Shown here: positions 52,641 to 60,586 of the stretch, one piece after another
Position numbering within the stretch: the first letter of the stretch is position 1
Layout: every line of letters starts with the position of its first letter
Assembly: GCA_002356515.1 (NCBI GenBank)
Contig: AP017605.1
Location: forward strand, 3,038,001 to 3,102,000
Source of the DNA: Mesorhizobium loti
Lineage (GTDB): Bacteria; Pseudomonadota; Alphaproteobacteria; Rhizobiales; Rhizobiaceae
Reading direction: 5' to 3'
DNA: 64,000 nucleotides
Translations under genes and position numbers: made by a program
The notes under the pieces: model-generated
Databases searched by the model: none
What the model was told of the DNA's origin: nothing
What the model saw: only the letters and a program-made list of their open reading frames with translations

Positions 52641-53687
52641 CTATTTCCTCGGCGGGCCTTTGCGCTCGGCAGAGGCCGCCCACAGATTGATGTCGGATTC
52701 GCGCGCGTAGCTGTCGATCTCGGCCAATTCGGCATCGCTGAAGTCGAGCACCTTCAGTGCACCGACGCAGTCCTCGACCTGCTCCGGCCGGCTGGCGCCG
52801 ATCAGCGCCGACGTCACCTTGCCCTTGCGCAGCACCCAGGCCAGCGCCATCTGCGCCAGCGTCTGCCCACGCTTGCCGGCAATGGCGTTGAGCGCCTTGA
52901 TGTTGGTGATGGTGCGCTCGTTGATGAAGGCCGACTTCAGCGACTTGCCCTGCGAGGCGCGGCTGCCTTCGGGGATGCCGCCGAGATATTTGTCGGTCAG
53001 CATGCCTTGCGCCAGCGGCGAGAACACGATGGAACCGACGCCGAGTCCCTCCAGCGTATCGAGCAGACCGTCCTCCTCGACCCAGCGGTTCAGCATCGAA
53101 TAGCTCGGCTGGTGGATGACGCAGGGTGTGCCGAGCTGCTTCAATATATCGGCGGCCTCGCGGGTGCGCTGCGAATTGTAGGACGAGATGCCGGCATAGA
53201 GCGCCTTGCCCGAGCGCACCGCATGGTCGAGCGCGCCCATCGTTTCTTCCAGCGGGGTGTCGGGATCGAAGCGGTGCGAGTAGAAGATATCGACATAGTC
53301 GAGCCCCATCCGCTTCAGGCTCTGATCGAGACTGGCCAGCATGTATTTGCGCCCGCCCCATTCGCCATAGGGCCCCGCCCACATCTCGTAGCCAGCCTTG
53401 GTCGAGATGATCAGCTCATCGCGATATCCGGCAAAATCGGTGCGCAGGATTTCGCCGAAAGCGGTCTCGGCCGAGCCGGGCGGCGGCCCGTAATTGTTGG
53501 CGAGGTCGAAATGGGTGATACCGAGATCGAAGGCCTTGCGGGCGATCGCCTGCTTGGTCTTGTGCGGCGTGTCATTGCCGAAATTGTGCCACAGCCCAAG
53601 CGAGATCGCCGGCAGTTTGAGGCCGGACCGTCCGCAACGGTTGTAGATCATTTTTTCGTAGCGGTTTTCGGCGGCGATGTAGGGCAT
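52641..53687 (-). CDS. L-glyceraldehyde 3-phosphate reductase-like aldo/keto reductase (YghZ type)
   Basis: A 348-residue aldo/keto reductase close to E. coli YghZ (AKR14), as indicated by the start AENRYEKMIYNRCGRSGLKL and LSLGLWHNFG-like core, HFDLANNYGPPPGSAE (catalytic D and Y), IISTKAGYEMWAGPYGEWGG (K), DIFYSHRFD (H) and GALDHAVRSGKALYAGISSY. YghZ reduces L-glyceraldehyde 3-phosphate and methylglyoxal with NADPH. AAGGAT precedes the ATG. It lies downstream of the sugar operon on the same strand (149-bp gap with a hairpin and palindrome) and may act on its metabolites. Confidence 0.9.
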   Translation of the reverse strand: MPYIAAENRYEKMIYNRCGRSGLKLPAISLGLWHNFGNDTPHKTKQAIARKAFDLGITHFDLANNYGPPPGSAETAFGEILRTDFAGYRDELIISTKAGYEMWAGPYGEWGGRKYMLASLDQSLKRMGLDYVDIFYSHRFDPDTPLEETMGALDHAVRSGKALYAGISSYNSQRTREAADILKQLGTPCVIHQPSYSMLNRWVEEDGLLDTLEGLGVGSIVFSPLAQGMLTDKYLGGIPEGSRASQGKSLKSAFINERTITNIKALNAIAGKRGQTLAQMALAWVLRKGKVTSALIGASRPEQVEDCVGALKVLDFSDAELAEIDSYARESDINLWAASAERKGPPRK

Positions 53688-53750
53688 GGGAAATCCTTGG
53701 GGATCAGGCGGCGCGGGGATCGCCGCAAGGAACGATTGAATCGATGCTCG

Positions 53751-53812
53751 CCCTCTCCTTACCCCCTCCCCGGCGAAACGGGGAGAGGGAGATTTTGAAA
53801 ATTATCGATAAT
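53751..53812. repeat. GC hairpin unit and 12-bp palindrome between the dehydrogenase and aldo/keto reductase genes
   Basis: CTCCCCG-GCGAAA-CGGGGAG (53766-53785) with alternative pairing CCCTCTCC (53751-53758)/GGAGAGGG (53782-53789) is a dispersed type of intergenic hairpin common in these genomes. Right beside it, ATTATCGATAAT (53801-53812) is a perfect palindrome in an AT-rich patch, a candidate operator 114 bp before the aldo/keto reductase ATG. Confidence 0.5.
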
Positions 53813-53836
53813 CGCCAAATCTACTGACTAACAGGC

Positions 53837-54994
53837 CTACTTTTTCTCGGCCAGCAGTTCCTTGGCCGCCTTGACGCCAAGCGCGGCCGGCCGCTCGCAC
53901 GTGGTCTGCATGGCGACGAATTTTCCTGTCTCGCCGGAGCGCAGGATGCCGGTCATGACATCGACGGCATGCAGCGCCAGTTCCAACGAACAGCGGTGCG
54001 GCCGCCCCTCGACGATCGCCAGCGCCATGTCGGCGAGGCCTGATGTGCGGTAATTGGCCATCATGCCCTGGCCGTGCATCTCATTCGGCACGCCAAGCGG
54101 ATGCTTCCATTTCGGCAGTTTCTTGACCGGCTTGCCCTCTTCGGTGAAGCGCACGTCGCCGCCGAAGAAATTCGGATCCGGCACGAACACCGTGCCCGCC
54201 TCGCCGTAGAGTTCCATCGGTGCGTGGCCGTGAGCCCAGACATCCCAGCTGGTGTTGAGCGTCACCACGGCGCCGTTCTCGAACTCGAGCAACCCGTGGA
54301 TGGTGGTCGGCGTGTTGACCGGGATCTTTTCGCCCGCGCGCGGTTTCGATGAAATCGTCCGCTCCTTGGCAGGGGTTGTCGCGAAAGCCGCCACCTGCTT
54401 CACCGGCCCGATCAGCTGGATCAGATTGGTGATGTAGTACGGCCCGATATCGAGCACCGGCCCGGCGCCCGGCTGGAAGAAGAAATCCGGATTGGGGTGC
54501 CAGTGCTCCATGCCGTGGCCCATGACATGGCAGGTGCCGCTGGTGATCTTGCCGAGCTTGCCCTCGTCGATCAGCTCACGCACCAGTTGGTGCGCGCCGC
54601 CGAGGAAGGTGTCGGGCGCCGAACCGATGCGCAGCCCCTTCTTCTCGGCCCGCGCCTTGAGGTCCTGGCCCTCCTTGAGTGACAGCACGAACGGCTTTTC
54701 CGAATAGACGTGCTTGCCGGCGTCGAGCACCCGTTTCGACACCTCGTAATGCACCGCCGGTATCGTCAGGTTGACGATAATGTCGATGTCGTCGGCCTTG
54801 AGCAGGTCGTCGACAGTCTCGGCGCGCAGCTTGAATTCCTTCGCCCGCGCCCTGGCCGCGTCCATGTTGATGTCGGCGCAGGCGCGCATCTCGATCCCGC
54901 GAAACAGCGGCGCCAGCGAGAAATACGCTTTCGAGATGTTGCCGCAGCCGATGACGCCAATACCCAGTTTCCCAGTACCCAACTTCTTTGCCAT
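53837..54994 (-). CDS. Gfo/Idh/MocA family oxidoreductase
   Basis: A 385-residue NAD(P)-dependent sugar or inositol dehydrogenase. The Rossmann domain opens with LGIGVIGCGNISKAYFSLAP, the family's EKP motif is in HVYSEKPFVLSLKEGQ, and the C-terminal substrate domain has GPVLDIGPYYITNLIQLIGP (with the D and Y pair). It lies 11 bp after the sugar isomerase/epimerase gene and belongs to the LacI-controlled transport operon, so it probably oxidises the imported sugar. AGGGAC is seen upstream of the ATG. Confidence 0.92.
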   Translation of the reverse strand: MAKKLGTGKLGIGVIGCGNISKAYFSLAPLFRGIEMRACADINMDAARARAKEFKLRAETVDDLLKADDIDIIVNLTIPAVHYEVSKRVLDAGKHVYSEKPFVLSLKEGQDLKARAEKKGLRIGSAPDTFLGGAHQLVRELIDEGKLGKITSGTCHVMGHGMEHWHPNPDFFFQPGAGPVLDIGPYYITNLIQLIGPVKQVAAFATTPAKERTISSKPRAGEKIPVNTPTTIHGLLEFENGAVVTLNTSWDVWAHGHAPMELYGEAGTVFVPDPNFFGGDVRFTEEGKPVKKLPKWKHPLGVPNEMHGQGMMANYRTSGLADMALAIVEGRPHRCSLELALHAVDVMTGILRSGETGKFVAMQTTCERPAALGVKAAKELLAEKK

Positions 54995-55005
54995 GATGAT
55001 TGTCC

Positions 55006-55752
55006 CTAGTAAGCCTTGACGGATGCGAGCGAGCGGCGGGCGAAGCGCTCGATGTCGTTGGGATTGTCCTGTTCCATGACAAAGTACTTTGCCGCGCTTT
55101 TGGCCCGCAACAGTTTGATCAGGCCGGCCCAGTCGATCGTGCCATGGCCGACATCCGACCAGCCATCCTCATCCAGTCCTTCGCCCGGCCTGGCGATGTC
55201 CTTCACATGCACGGCGACGATGCGCTTGCCATGCTTTTCGATCCAGGGCAGCGGATCGGCGCCACCGCGCACCACCCAGGCGAGGTCCATCTCCCAACCG
55301 ATAGCGGGGGCGGCAGACAGGATGTGATCCTGCGGCACCGAACCGTCGGCGAGTGCCTTGAACTCGAAATCGTGGTTGTGCCAGGCAAAGCCGTAGCCGG
55401 CCTTCGAGGCCACCTCGCCAACCTTGGCCAGGCGTTCGCCGAAGCCGCGCCAGCCGGCGGCATCGGACGGCCTGTCCTCGGCCATCAGATAGGGGCAGAT
55501 CACAAGCTTGATGCCGAGCGCTTCGGCTGTCCTGCGCACGCCGTCGAAATCCTTTTCCAGCGCATCGATGGAGAAATGCCCGGTCGGCATCGAAAGGCCG
55601 TTCTTGTCGAGTTCGGCGCGGAAGGCTTTGGGATTTTCATAGACGCCACCGAAGCCTTCGACTTGCGTGTAGCCGAGCTTGCCGAGTGTGGCGAGCACGC
55701 CTTCCCAGGGCTGGAAGTTGCGGGCGCTGTAAAGTTGGAATGACCAGTTCAT
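55006..55752 (-). CDS. Sugar phosphate isomerase/epimerase (AP endonuclease 2-type TIM barrel)
   Basis: A 248-residue TIM-barrel protein of the xylose isomerase-like/IolE-IolI group: WSFQLYSARNF at the start, YTQVEGFGGVYENP, YGFAWHNHDFEF with metal-binding histidines, IGWEMDLAWVVRGG and KRIVAVHVKDI. Such proteins isomerise or epimerise sugars and keto-inositols with a divalent metal. It lies 60 bp downstream of the ABC ATPase gene and 11 bp upstream of the Gfo/Idh gene. Paired with the dehydrogenase it suggests catabolism of a polyol or modified sugar. Confidence 0.9.
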   Translation of the reverse strand: MNWSFQLYSARNFQPWEGVLATLGKLGYTQVEGFGGVYENPKAFRAELDKNGLSMPTGHFSIDALEKDFDGVRRTAEALGIKLVICPYLMAEDRPSDAAGWRGFGERLAKVGEVASKAGYGFAWHNHDFEFKALADGSVPQDHILSAAPAIGWEMDLAWVVRGGADPLPWIEKHGKRIVAVHVKDIARPGEGLDEDGWSDVGHGTIDWAGLIKLLRAKSAAKYFVMEQDNPNDIERFARRSLASVKAY

Positions 55753-55812
55753 CGTCTTTGTCCGTTCTGCTTGTGGGTGGATCTCTTGGGGGATGGATCC
55801 TGGGGGGGGAAA

Positions 55813-56913
55813 TTAGAGGCGGTTGCCGGTTTGGGCATCGAAAAGCGAGGCCCGCATCGGATCGAAGCCGATGCTCACCGCATCCGCATTCCTGGGCGTG
55901 CGCTCCGATGTCACCCGGACGGTGAAATTCTGCTTGCCGAGCTTCAGCCAGACCAGCGTGTCGGAGCCCATCGGTTCGACGACTTCGACATTTGCGTCAG
56001 CCGTAAACGGCCAGCCGGTGCCGCTGTTGAAGGCGACATGCTCGGGCCGCATGCCGAATACGGCCGGCCCCGGCACCGGTTCTTTCTCGAAGGCGTAGGT
56101 CGCGAGCGGGATGCGCACATCCTCGACGACGAAATACCAGTCGCCCTTGTCCTTCTCCAGCCTGCCGTCGATGAAGTTCATCGCCGGCGAACCGAGGAAG
56201 CCGGCGACGAAGCGGTTGACCGGGCGGTTGTAGATGGTCTGCGGCGCGTCGAGCTGCTGGATGACGCCGCCCTTCATCACCGCGATGCGGTCGGCGAGCG
56301 TCATCGCCTCGATCTGGTCGTGGGTGACATAGATCATGGTGTTCTGCAGTTTGCGATGCAGCAGTTTGATCTCGACGCGCAGCTCCGAGCGCAATTTGGC
56401 ATCGAGGTTGGACAGCGGTTCGTCGAACAGGAAGACGTCGACATCGCGCACCAGCGCCCGCCCGATCGCCACGCGCTGGCGCTGGCCGCCGGAAAGCGCC
56501 GAGGGCTTGCGCTGCAACAGCGGCTCGATCTGCAGGATCTCCGCGGCGCGCGCGATGCGTTTGGCGATTTCCTCCTTGGGCAGGCCTGCGACACGCAGGC
56601 CGAAGGACAGGTTCTTTTCCACCGTCATCTGCGGATAGAGCGCGTAGGACTGGAACACCATGCCGATGCCACGATCCTTCGGCTCTTCCCAGGTGACGTT
56701 CTTGCCTTTGATGAAGATGCGACCTTCAGAGATATCGAGCAGGCCGGCCACGCAGTTGAGCAAGGTCGACTTGCCGCAGCCGGAGGGGCCTAAAAGCACG
56801 ACGAATTCGCCTTCGGCGACATCGAGATTGAGCGTCTTCAGAACCGACACCGCGCCGAAATTCAGCGACAGGTCCTGGATCGATACGCTGGTACCGTTTT
56901 GCGCCATATCCAT
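55813..56913 (-). CDS. Sugar ABC transporter ATP-binding protein (UgpC/MalK type)
   Basis: A 366-residue ATPase of the CUT1 class. Walker A LLGPSGCGKSTLLNCVAG, Q-loop MVFQSYALYPQM, signature LSGGQRQRVAIGRAL, Walker B VFLFDEPLSNLDAKLR and switch H in YVTHDQIEAMTLADR are intact. Residues about 240-366 form the MOP/TOBE regulatory domain (AVFGMRPEHVAF, VVEPMGSDTLVWL). The start at 56913 shares one base with the stop codon of the permease gene (TGATG), so translation is coupled. It energises the importer encoded upstream. Confidence 0.95.
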   Translation of the reverse strand: MDMAQNGTSVSIQDLSLNFGAVSVLKTLNLDVAEGEFVVLLGPSGCGKSTLLNCVAGLLDISEGRIFIKGKNVTWEEPKDRGIGMVFQSYALYPQMTVEKNLSFGLRVAGLPKEEIAKRIARAAEILQIEPLLQRKPSALSGGQRQRVAIGRALVRDVDVFLFDEPLSNLDAKLRSELRVEIKLLHRKLQNTMIYVTHDQIEAMTLADRIAVMKGGVIQQLDAPQTIYNRPVNRFVAGFLGSPAMNFIDGRLEKDKGDWYFVVEDVRIPLATYAFEKEPVPGPAVFGMRPEHVAFNSGTGWPFTADANVEVVEPMGSDTLVWLKLGKQNFTVRVTSERTPRNADAVSIGFDPMRASLFDAQTGNRL

Positions 56914-57848
56914 CAGCCTTTCACCGCGCCGGCTGCGATGCCGCGCACGAACCATCTTCCGGAGACGAAGTAGATGATCAGAGGTACCGCCGCCGTCAGA
57001 ATGGTGGCCGCCATGTTGACATTGTATTCCCTCACGCCGGTCGTGGTGTTGACGATGTTGTTGAGCTGCACCGTCATCGGCCAGTTGGACCGGCCGGCGA
57101 ACACGATGCCGAACAGGAAGTCGTTCCAGATGCCGGTGACTTGCAGGATGACGGCGACGACGGTGATCGGCACCGACATCGGCAGCATGATGGAGAAGAA
57201 GATGCGCCAGAACCCGGCACCGTCGACCCGCGCCGCCTTGAACAGCTCGACCGGCAATGCCGCGTAGAAATTGCGGAACAGCAGCGTCAGGATGGGCATG
57301 CCGAAGATCGTATGAATGATGATGATGCCGGGAAGGGTCGCGAACAACCCGACCGAACTCAGTCCGATGATCAGCGGATAGATGACGACCTGATAAGGCA
57401 CGAAGGCACCGAAGACGAGCAAGCCGAACAGCAGATTGGCGCCCTTGTATGGCCAGAAGGTCAGCGCGTAACCGTTGATCGAAGCGCAGATGATCGAGAT
57501 GATCACGCTCGGCACGGTGATCTTCAGCGAATTGTAGAAGCCGGGGCTCAGGCCGTTGCAGTCGCGGCCGGTGCAGGCATGGAGCCATGCGTCGGCCCAG
57601 GGCTGAAAGGTCGGCTCTGCCGGAAGGCTGAAAAGATGTCCCAGCCTGATCTCCGGCATCCCCTTCAGCGATGTGACGATCATGATGTAGACCGGGATGA
57701 GGAAGAAGAGAGCAGCAATGACCAGGAAGACGTAGATGCCGATACGGCCAGGCGATACGCGCCGCGGTCTCGGCCCGAAGGGCGCCACGCCGGCCTGTTC
57801 CAACGCGTCCTGGCCGGGTTGATTTGCGGTGATCTGGCCGGCGGTCAT
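56913..57848 (-). CDS. Carbohydrate ABC transporter permease (MalG type)
   Basis: A 311-residue CUT1 permease with six membrane helices, the first at about 35-60 (IGIYVFLVIAALFFLIPVYI). The EAA loop is ALPVELFKAARVDGAGFWRIFFSIMLPM near residue 195-220. GGAGG lies 7 bp upstream of the ATG at 57848, which overlaps the stop of the other permease gene by 4 bp. The N-terminal 30 residues form a Gln/Ala-rich cytoplasmic extension. It pairs with the MalF-type permease upstream to form the transmembrane channel. Confidence 0.94.
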   Translation of the reverse strand: MTAGQITANQPGQDALEQAGVAPFGPRPRRVSPGRIGIYVFLVIAALFFLIPVYIMIVTSLKGMPEIRLGHLFSLPAEPTFQPWADAWLHACTGRDCNGLSPGFYNSLKITVPSVIISIICASINGYALTFWPYKGANLLFGLLVFGAFVPYQVVIYPLIIGLSSVGLFATLPGIIIIHTIFGMPILTLLFRNFYAALPVELFKAARVDGAGFWRIFFSIMLPMSVPITVVAVILQVTGIWNDFLFGIVFAGRSNWPMTVQLNNIVNTTTGVREYNVNMAATILTAAVPLIIYFVSGRWFVRGIAAGAVKG

Positions 57849-58741
57849 ACGCGCGCCTCCTGCCGGCGATTTCGCCGCCACAGCACAAGTCCGCTGAAAC
57901 CCAGCACGACCAGCACCGGCAACAACATCATCGTCGCCGCGGCCATGCCCTGGCCGACATTCTGGCGCACGGTGATGAGCTGGATCACATAGACCGCCGG
58001 CATCGAGGTGGCGATGCCGGGACCGCCGCCCGTCATGGCAATGACCAGATCATAGACGCGCACCACGCCGACACATTGCAGAACGAAGGCGGTGGCGAAG
58101 GCGCCCTTCATCATCGGCGCGACGATCGACAGATGCGTGCGCCATGTCGGGATGCCGTCGACCCTCGCCGCTTTCCAGATTTCCTCGTCGACGCCGCGTA
58201 GGCCGGCAAGCAGGATCGCCATCGTCACGCCCGAGCCCTGCCAGATGCCCGCCACGACCAGCGCGTAGATCGCGGTGTTGGCGTCAACCAGAGGGGCGAA
58301 GCTGAAGCTCGACCAGCCCAGATTGCGCATTGCCGCCTGCAGGCCGAGATTGGGATCGAGCACCCATTGCCACACAAGGCCGGTGACGATCAGCGACATG
58401 GCGAAGGGATAGAGGAAGATCGAGCGGAACAGGTCTTCCTGGCGGATGCGCTGGTCCATGAAAACGGCGAGCAGATAGCCGAACACCATGTTGCAGCTGA
58501 TGGACATCAGGCCGAAGAACCAGATGTTGTTGACCGAGACCAGCCAGCGGCTATCGGCCCAAAGGCGCCTGTATTGCGCCAGGCCGACGAAGTCGTAGGT
58601 TGGGAAGAGCTTGGAGCTGGTGAAAGACCAGAGCACCGAAAAGCCGATACCGATCACGAACACGCCGACGGCAACGAGAATCATCGGTATCGTGCCGATG
58701 ACGGCGGGCAGGTGAAATCTCTGCCTCCAACTCCTCTGCAT
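57845..58741 (-). CDS. Sugar ABC transporter permease (MalF type)
   Basis: A 298-residue CUT1 permease with six helices (first at about 14-36). The EAA motif is VDEEIWKAARVDGIPTWRTHLSIVAPMM around residues 200-225. It resembles permeases of glucose/mannose-type CUT1 importers. The start is uncertain: ATG 58741 begins the homology, while ATG 58780 would add 13 residues; neither has a strong ribosome binding site. It follows the binding-protein gene after a 182-bp spacer with a strong hairpin that may set the lower expression of the membrane subunits. Confidence 0.92.
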   Translation of the reverse strand: MQRSWRQRFHLPAVIGTIPMILVAVGVFVIGIGFSVLWSFTSSKLFPTYDFVGLAQYRRLWADSRWLVSVNNIWFFGLMSISCNMVFGYLLAVFMDQRIRQEDLFRSIFLYPFAMSLIVTGLVWQWVLDPNLGLQAAMRNLGWSSFSFAPLVDANTAIYALVVAGIWQGSGVTMAILLAGLRGVDEEIWKAARVDGIPTWRTHLSIVAPMMKGAFATAFVLQCVGVVRVYDLVIAMTGGGPGIATSMPAVYVIQLITVRQNVGQGMAAATMMLLPVLVVLGFSGLVLWRRNRRQEARV

Positions 58742-58878
58742 CGTCCGTTTTTCTCCGCTTCTACCGACACGCTGGGCCATCTGCCGGCGCGCAAGCCAGC
58801 CTTCCGAACCGCCACGGCTTCCGATCGGGCGATTGTCAGCCCGCCGGCAAAGTCTTCTTGCTTGGCGAGCGAGTTAGG

Positions 58879-58909
58879 CCGAGGCGCCGCTGCAAGTGCG
58901 GCGCCTCGG
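58879..58909 (-). promoter_or_regulatory. Intercistronic hairpin between binding protein and permease genes
   Basis: CCGAGGCGCCGC-TGCAAGT-GCGGCGCCTCGG is a perfect 12-bp stem with a 7-base loop, 14 bp after the stop codon of the binding-protein gene. No T-run follows. Such hairpins commonly protect the binding-protein part of ABC operon mRNAs from 3' decay and reduce read-through. Confidence 0.65.
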
Positions 58910-58923
58910 ATGCTGATCGGCTC

Positions 58924-60180
58924 CTAGTCGGAATTGCCGATGATGGTGGAGAACTTCGCGGTGGCGTCGTCAGCCGTCATGGAGTCGTCGGCGAAGAATT
59001 GCGCGACGAGTTCATTGAGCTGCTGGTTGGTGTTCTCGGTGATGAACCGGTTCGTCGCGGTAACGATGTTGGCCGGGTCTTCCACCGCCTTCAGCGACTT
59101 CTGCATGCACGGGTCGGCCGTCGACATATCGACATCGCCGCGCACGGGCATGGAACCCTTGGCATTGTTGAAGGCGACCTGCACCTCCGGGCTGATGAGC
59201 AGTGCGGCGAGACGCTTCTGCGCTGCCTCGACATCCGGATTGTTCTGCTTGAAGAAGACGATGATGTCGCCGTCGGTGCTGACCACCGGCTTGGCCTCGT
59301 TCAGGCCGATCATGCAGCCGAAATCCTTGACGCCGGTCATGCCGGCGGCCGCGAACTCGCCGCGCGCCCAGTCGCCCATCACCTGAAGTCCGGCTTTGCC
59401 GGTGATCACCAGATTGGTGGTGTCGTTCCAGTTGCGGTTGGCGTAGCCATTGTCGGTGAACTGCTTCAGCGCCCTCAACTGCGTGAAGACGCCTTTCATC
59501 TCGGGGCCGCCGGCGATTTCGGCGCTCTTCTTCGTATACATCTCGTCACGCTTGGCGACACCGAGAGCCTCGGTGACCATGTCCTGGAAGAGCAACTGGA
59601 TCTGCCAGCCGTTTCCGTCGCCGCCGATGGCGAAGGGAATGAAGCCGGCCTCCTTGATCTTAGGCGCGGCCGCGATGAAATCGGCCAGGCTCTTCGGCTC
59701 CGGCACGCCGGCTTTCTCGAACACCGGCTTGGAGTACCAGGCCCAGTAGTTCGAGTGAATGTTGACCGGAACGCACCACCAGTGGCCGTCAACCAGGCAG
59801 GCGCTGCCGATCGCCTTCGGTCGAATGACCTGATCCCACTTGCCGGCGGTCGCGATGTCGGTGAGGTCGAGCAGTTTGCCGCCCGAGATCAGCTCCTCGT
59901 ACTGCCGACCGGGATTGAACTGGGCCGCACCGGGCGGATCGCCGCCGAGCACGCGCTGCATGACGGTCGAGCGGGCGGTTTCGCCCAGAGCAATCGCGCT
60001 GTCCACCCACTTGTCGCCATGGCCGTCATTGTCGAAGGCCTTTGCGAACTGCGAGACCGCAGCCGACTCGCCCTTCGACGTCCACCAGTGGATGACTTCC
60101 AGGTCCGCGGCCCTGGCCGGGCCGGCAAACTGCAGCGCGGCCGATGCTGCCAGCGCAGCGGTCAAAATCCTGTATCGCAT
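58924..60180 (-). CDS. Extracellular sugar-binding protein of ABC transporter (CUT1)
   Basis: A 418-residue periplasmic binding protein. Signal peptide RYRILTAALAASAALQFAG cleaved after PARA, then the family 1 fold with LEVIHWWTSKGESAAVSQF, GWQIQLLFQDMVTEALG and AGLQVMGDWARGEF. It is similar in layout to glucose/mannose-type binding proteins of Gram-negatives and Thermus; the exact sugar is not assigned. GGGAGGAACCGAA precedes the ATG at 60180. An operator core lies 19 bp upstream of that ATG, so this gene heads the LacI-controlled operon. Confidence 0.94.
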   Translation of the reverse strand: MRYRILTAALAASAALQFAGPARAADLEVIHWWTSKGESAAVSQFAKAFDNDGHGDKWVDSAIALGETARSTVMQRVLGGDPPGAAQFNPGRQYEELISGGKLLDLTDIATAGKWDQVIRPKAIGSACLVDGHWWCVPVNIHSNYWAWYSKPVFEKAGVPEPKSLADFIAAAPKIKEAGFIPFAIGGDGNGWQIQLLFQDMVTEALGVAKRDEMYTKKSAEIAGGPEMKGVFTQLRALKQFTDNGYANRNWNDTTNLVITGKAGLQVMGDWARGEFAAAGMTGVKDFGCMIGLNEAKPVVSTDGDIIVFFKQNNPDVEAAQKRLAALLISPEVQVAFNNAKGSMPVRGDVDMSTADPCMQKSLKAVEDPANIVTATNRFITENTNQQLNELVAQFFADDSMTADDATAKFSTIIGNSD

Positions 60181-60195
60181 TTCGGTTCCTCCCAG

Positions 60196-60215
60196 AATCT
60201 GAAACGTTACAGATT
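60196..60215. promoter_or_regulatory. LacI-type operator in front of the sugar ABC operon
   Basis: AATCTGAAACGTTACAGATT, a 20-bp near-perfect palindrome with the central CG of LacI/GalR operators. It lies 16-35 bp before the binding-protein ATG, so bound repressor would block the promoter or early transcript. The core CTGAAACGTTACAG is the exact inverse of the copy before the regulator gene. Confidence 0.85.
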
Positions 60216-60472
60216 TTGGATAAGGCAATTGCAGGGACGACGCAACCCTGAGCAAGCGGCTCGTTCGATATTTTTTCGAGCCGCGAATAAAATACATTGC
60301 CAAACATCTCGTTGTGCGTCGCAATATGAGCCATCGCAGCGCAAAACAAACTGTTCTGCCACGGAAGTCGGCAAAAGGAGCGTTGGAGGAGCGCTTCGCC
60401 TTGTATTCTCAAGAGAAATCACGACCCGGTGTCCGCCTGCCCATTCGCCGACTGGCAATCGAGATTGGCAAT

Positions 60473-60486
60473 CTGTAACGTTTCAG
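60473..60486. promoter_or_regulatory. LacI-type operator in front of the regulator gene
   Basis: CTGTAACGTTTCAG is identical, on the opposite strand, to the operator core at 60199-60212, and lies about 100 bp before the regulator ATG. Centres of the two sites are 274 bp apart, so looping between the divergent promoters is possible. Confidence 0.82.
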
Positions 60487-60586
60487 TATATTGCCACCTT
60501 CGCCGGGCTTGAAATTGTGCGATGCCGCAAATCGCGGCGATTGCCGACCCGCCCTGCGACTGCTATGCGCCTGACGGGCGGGACGA

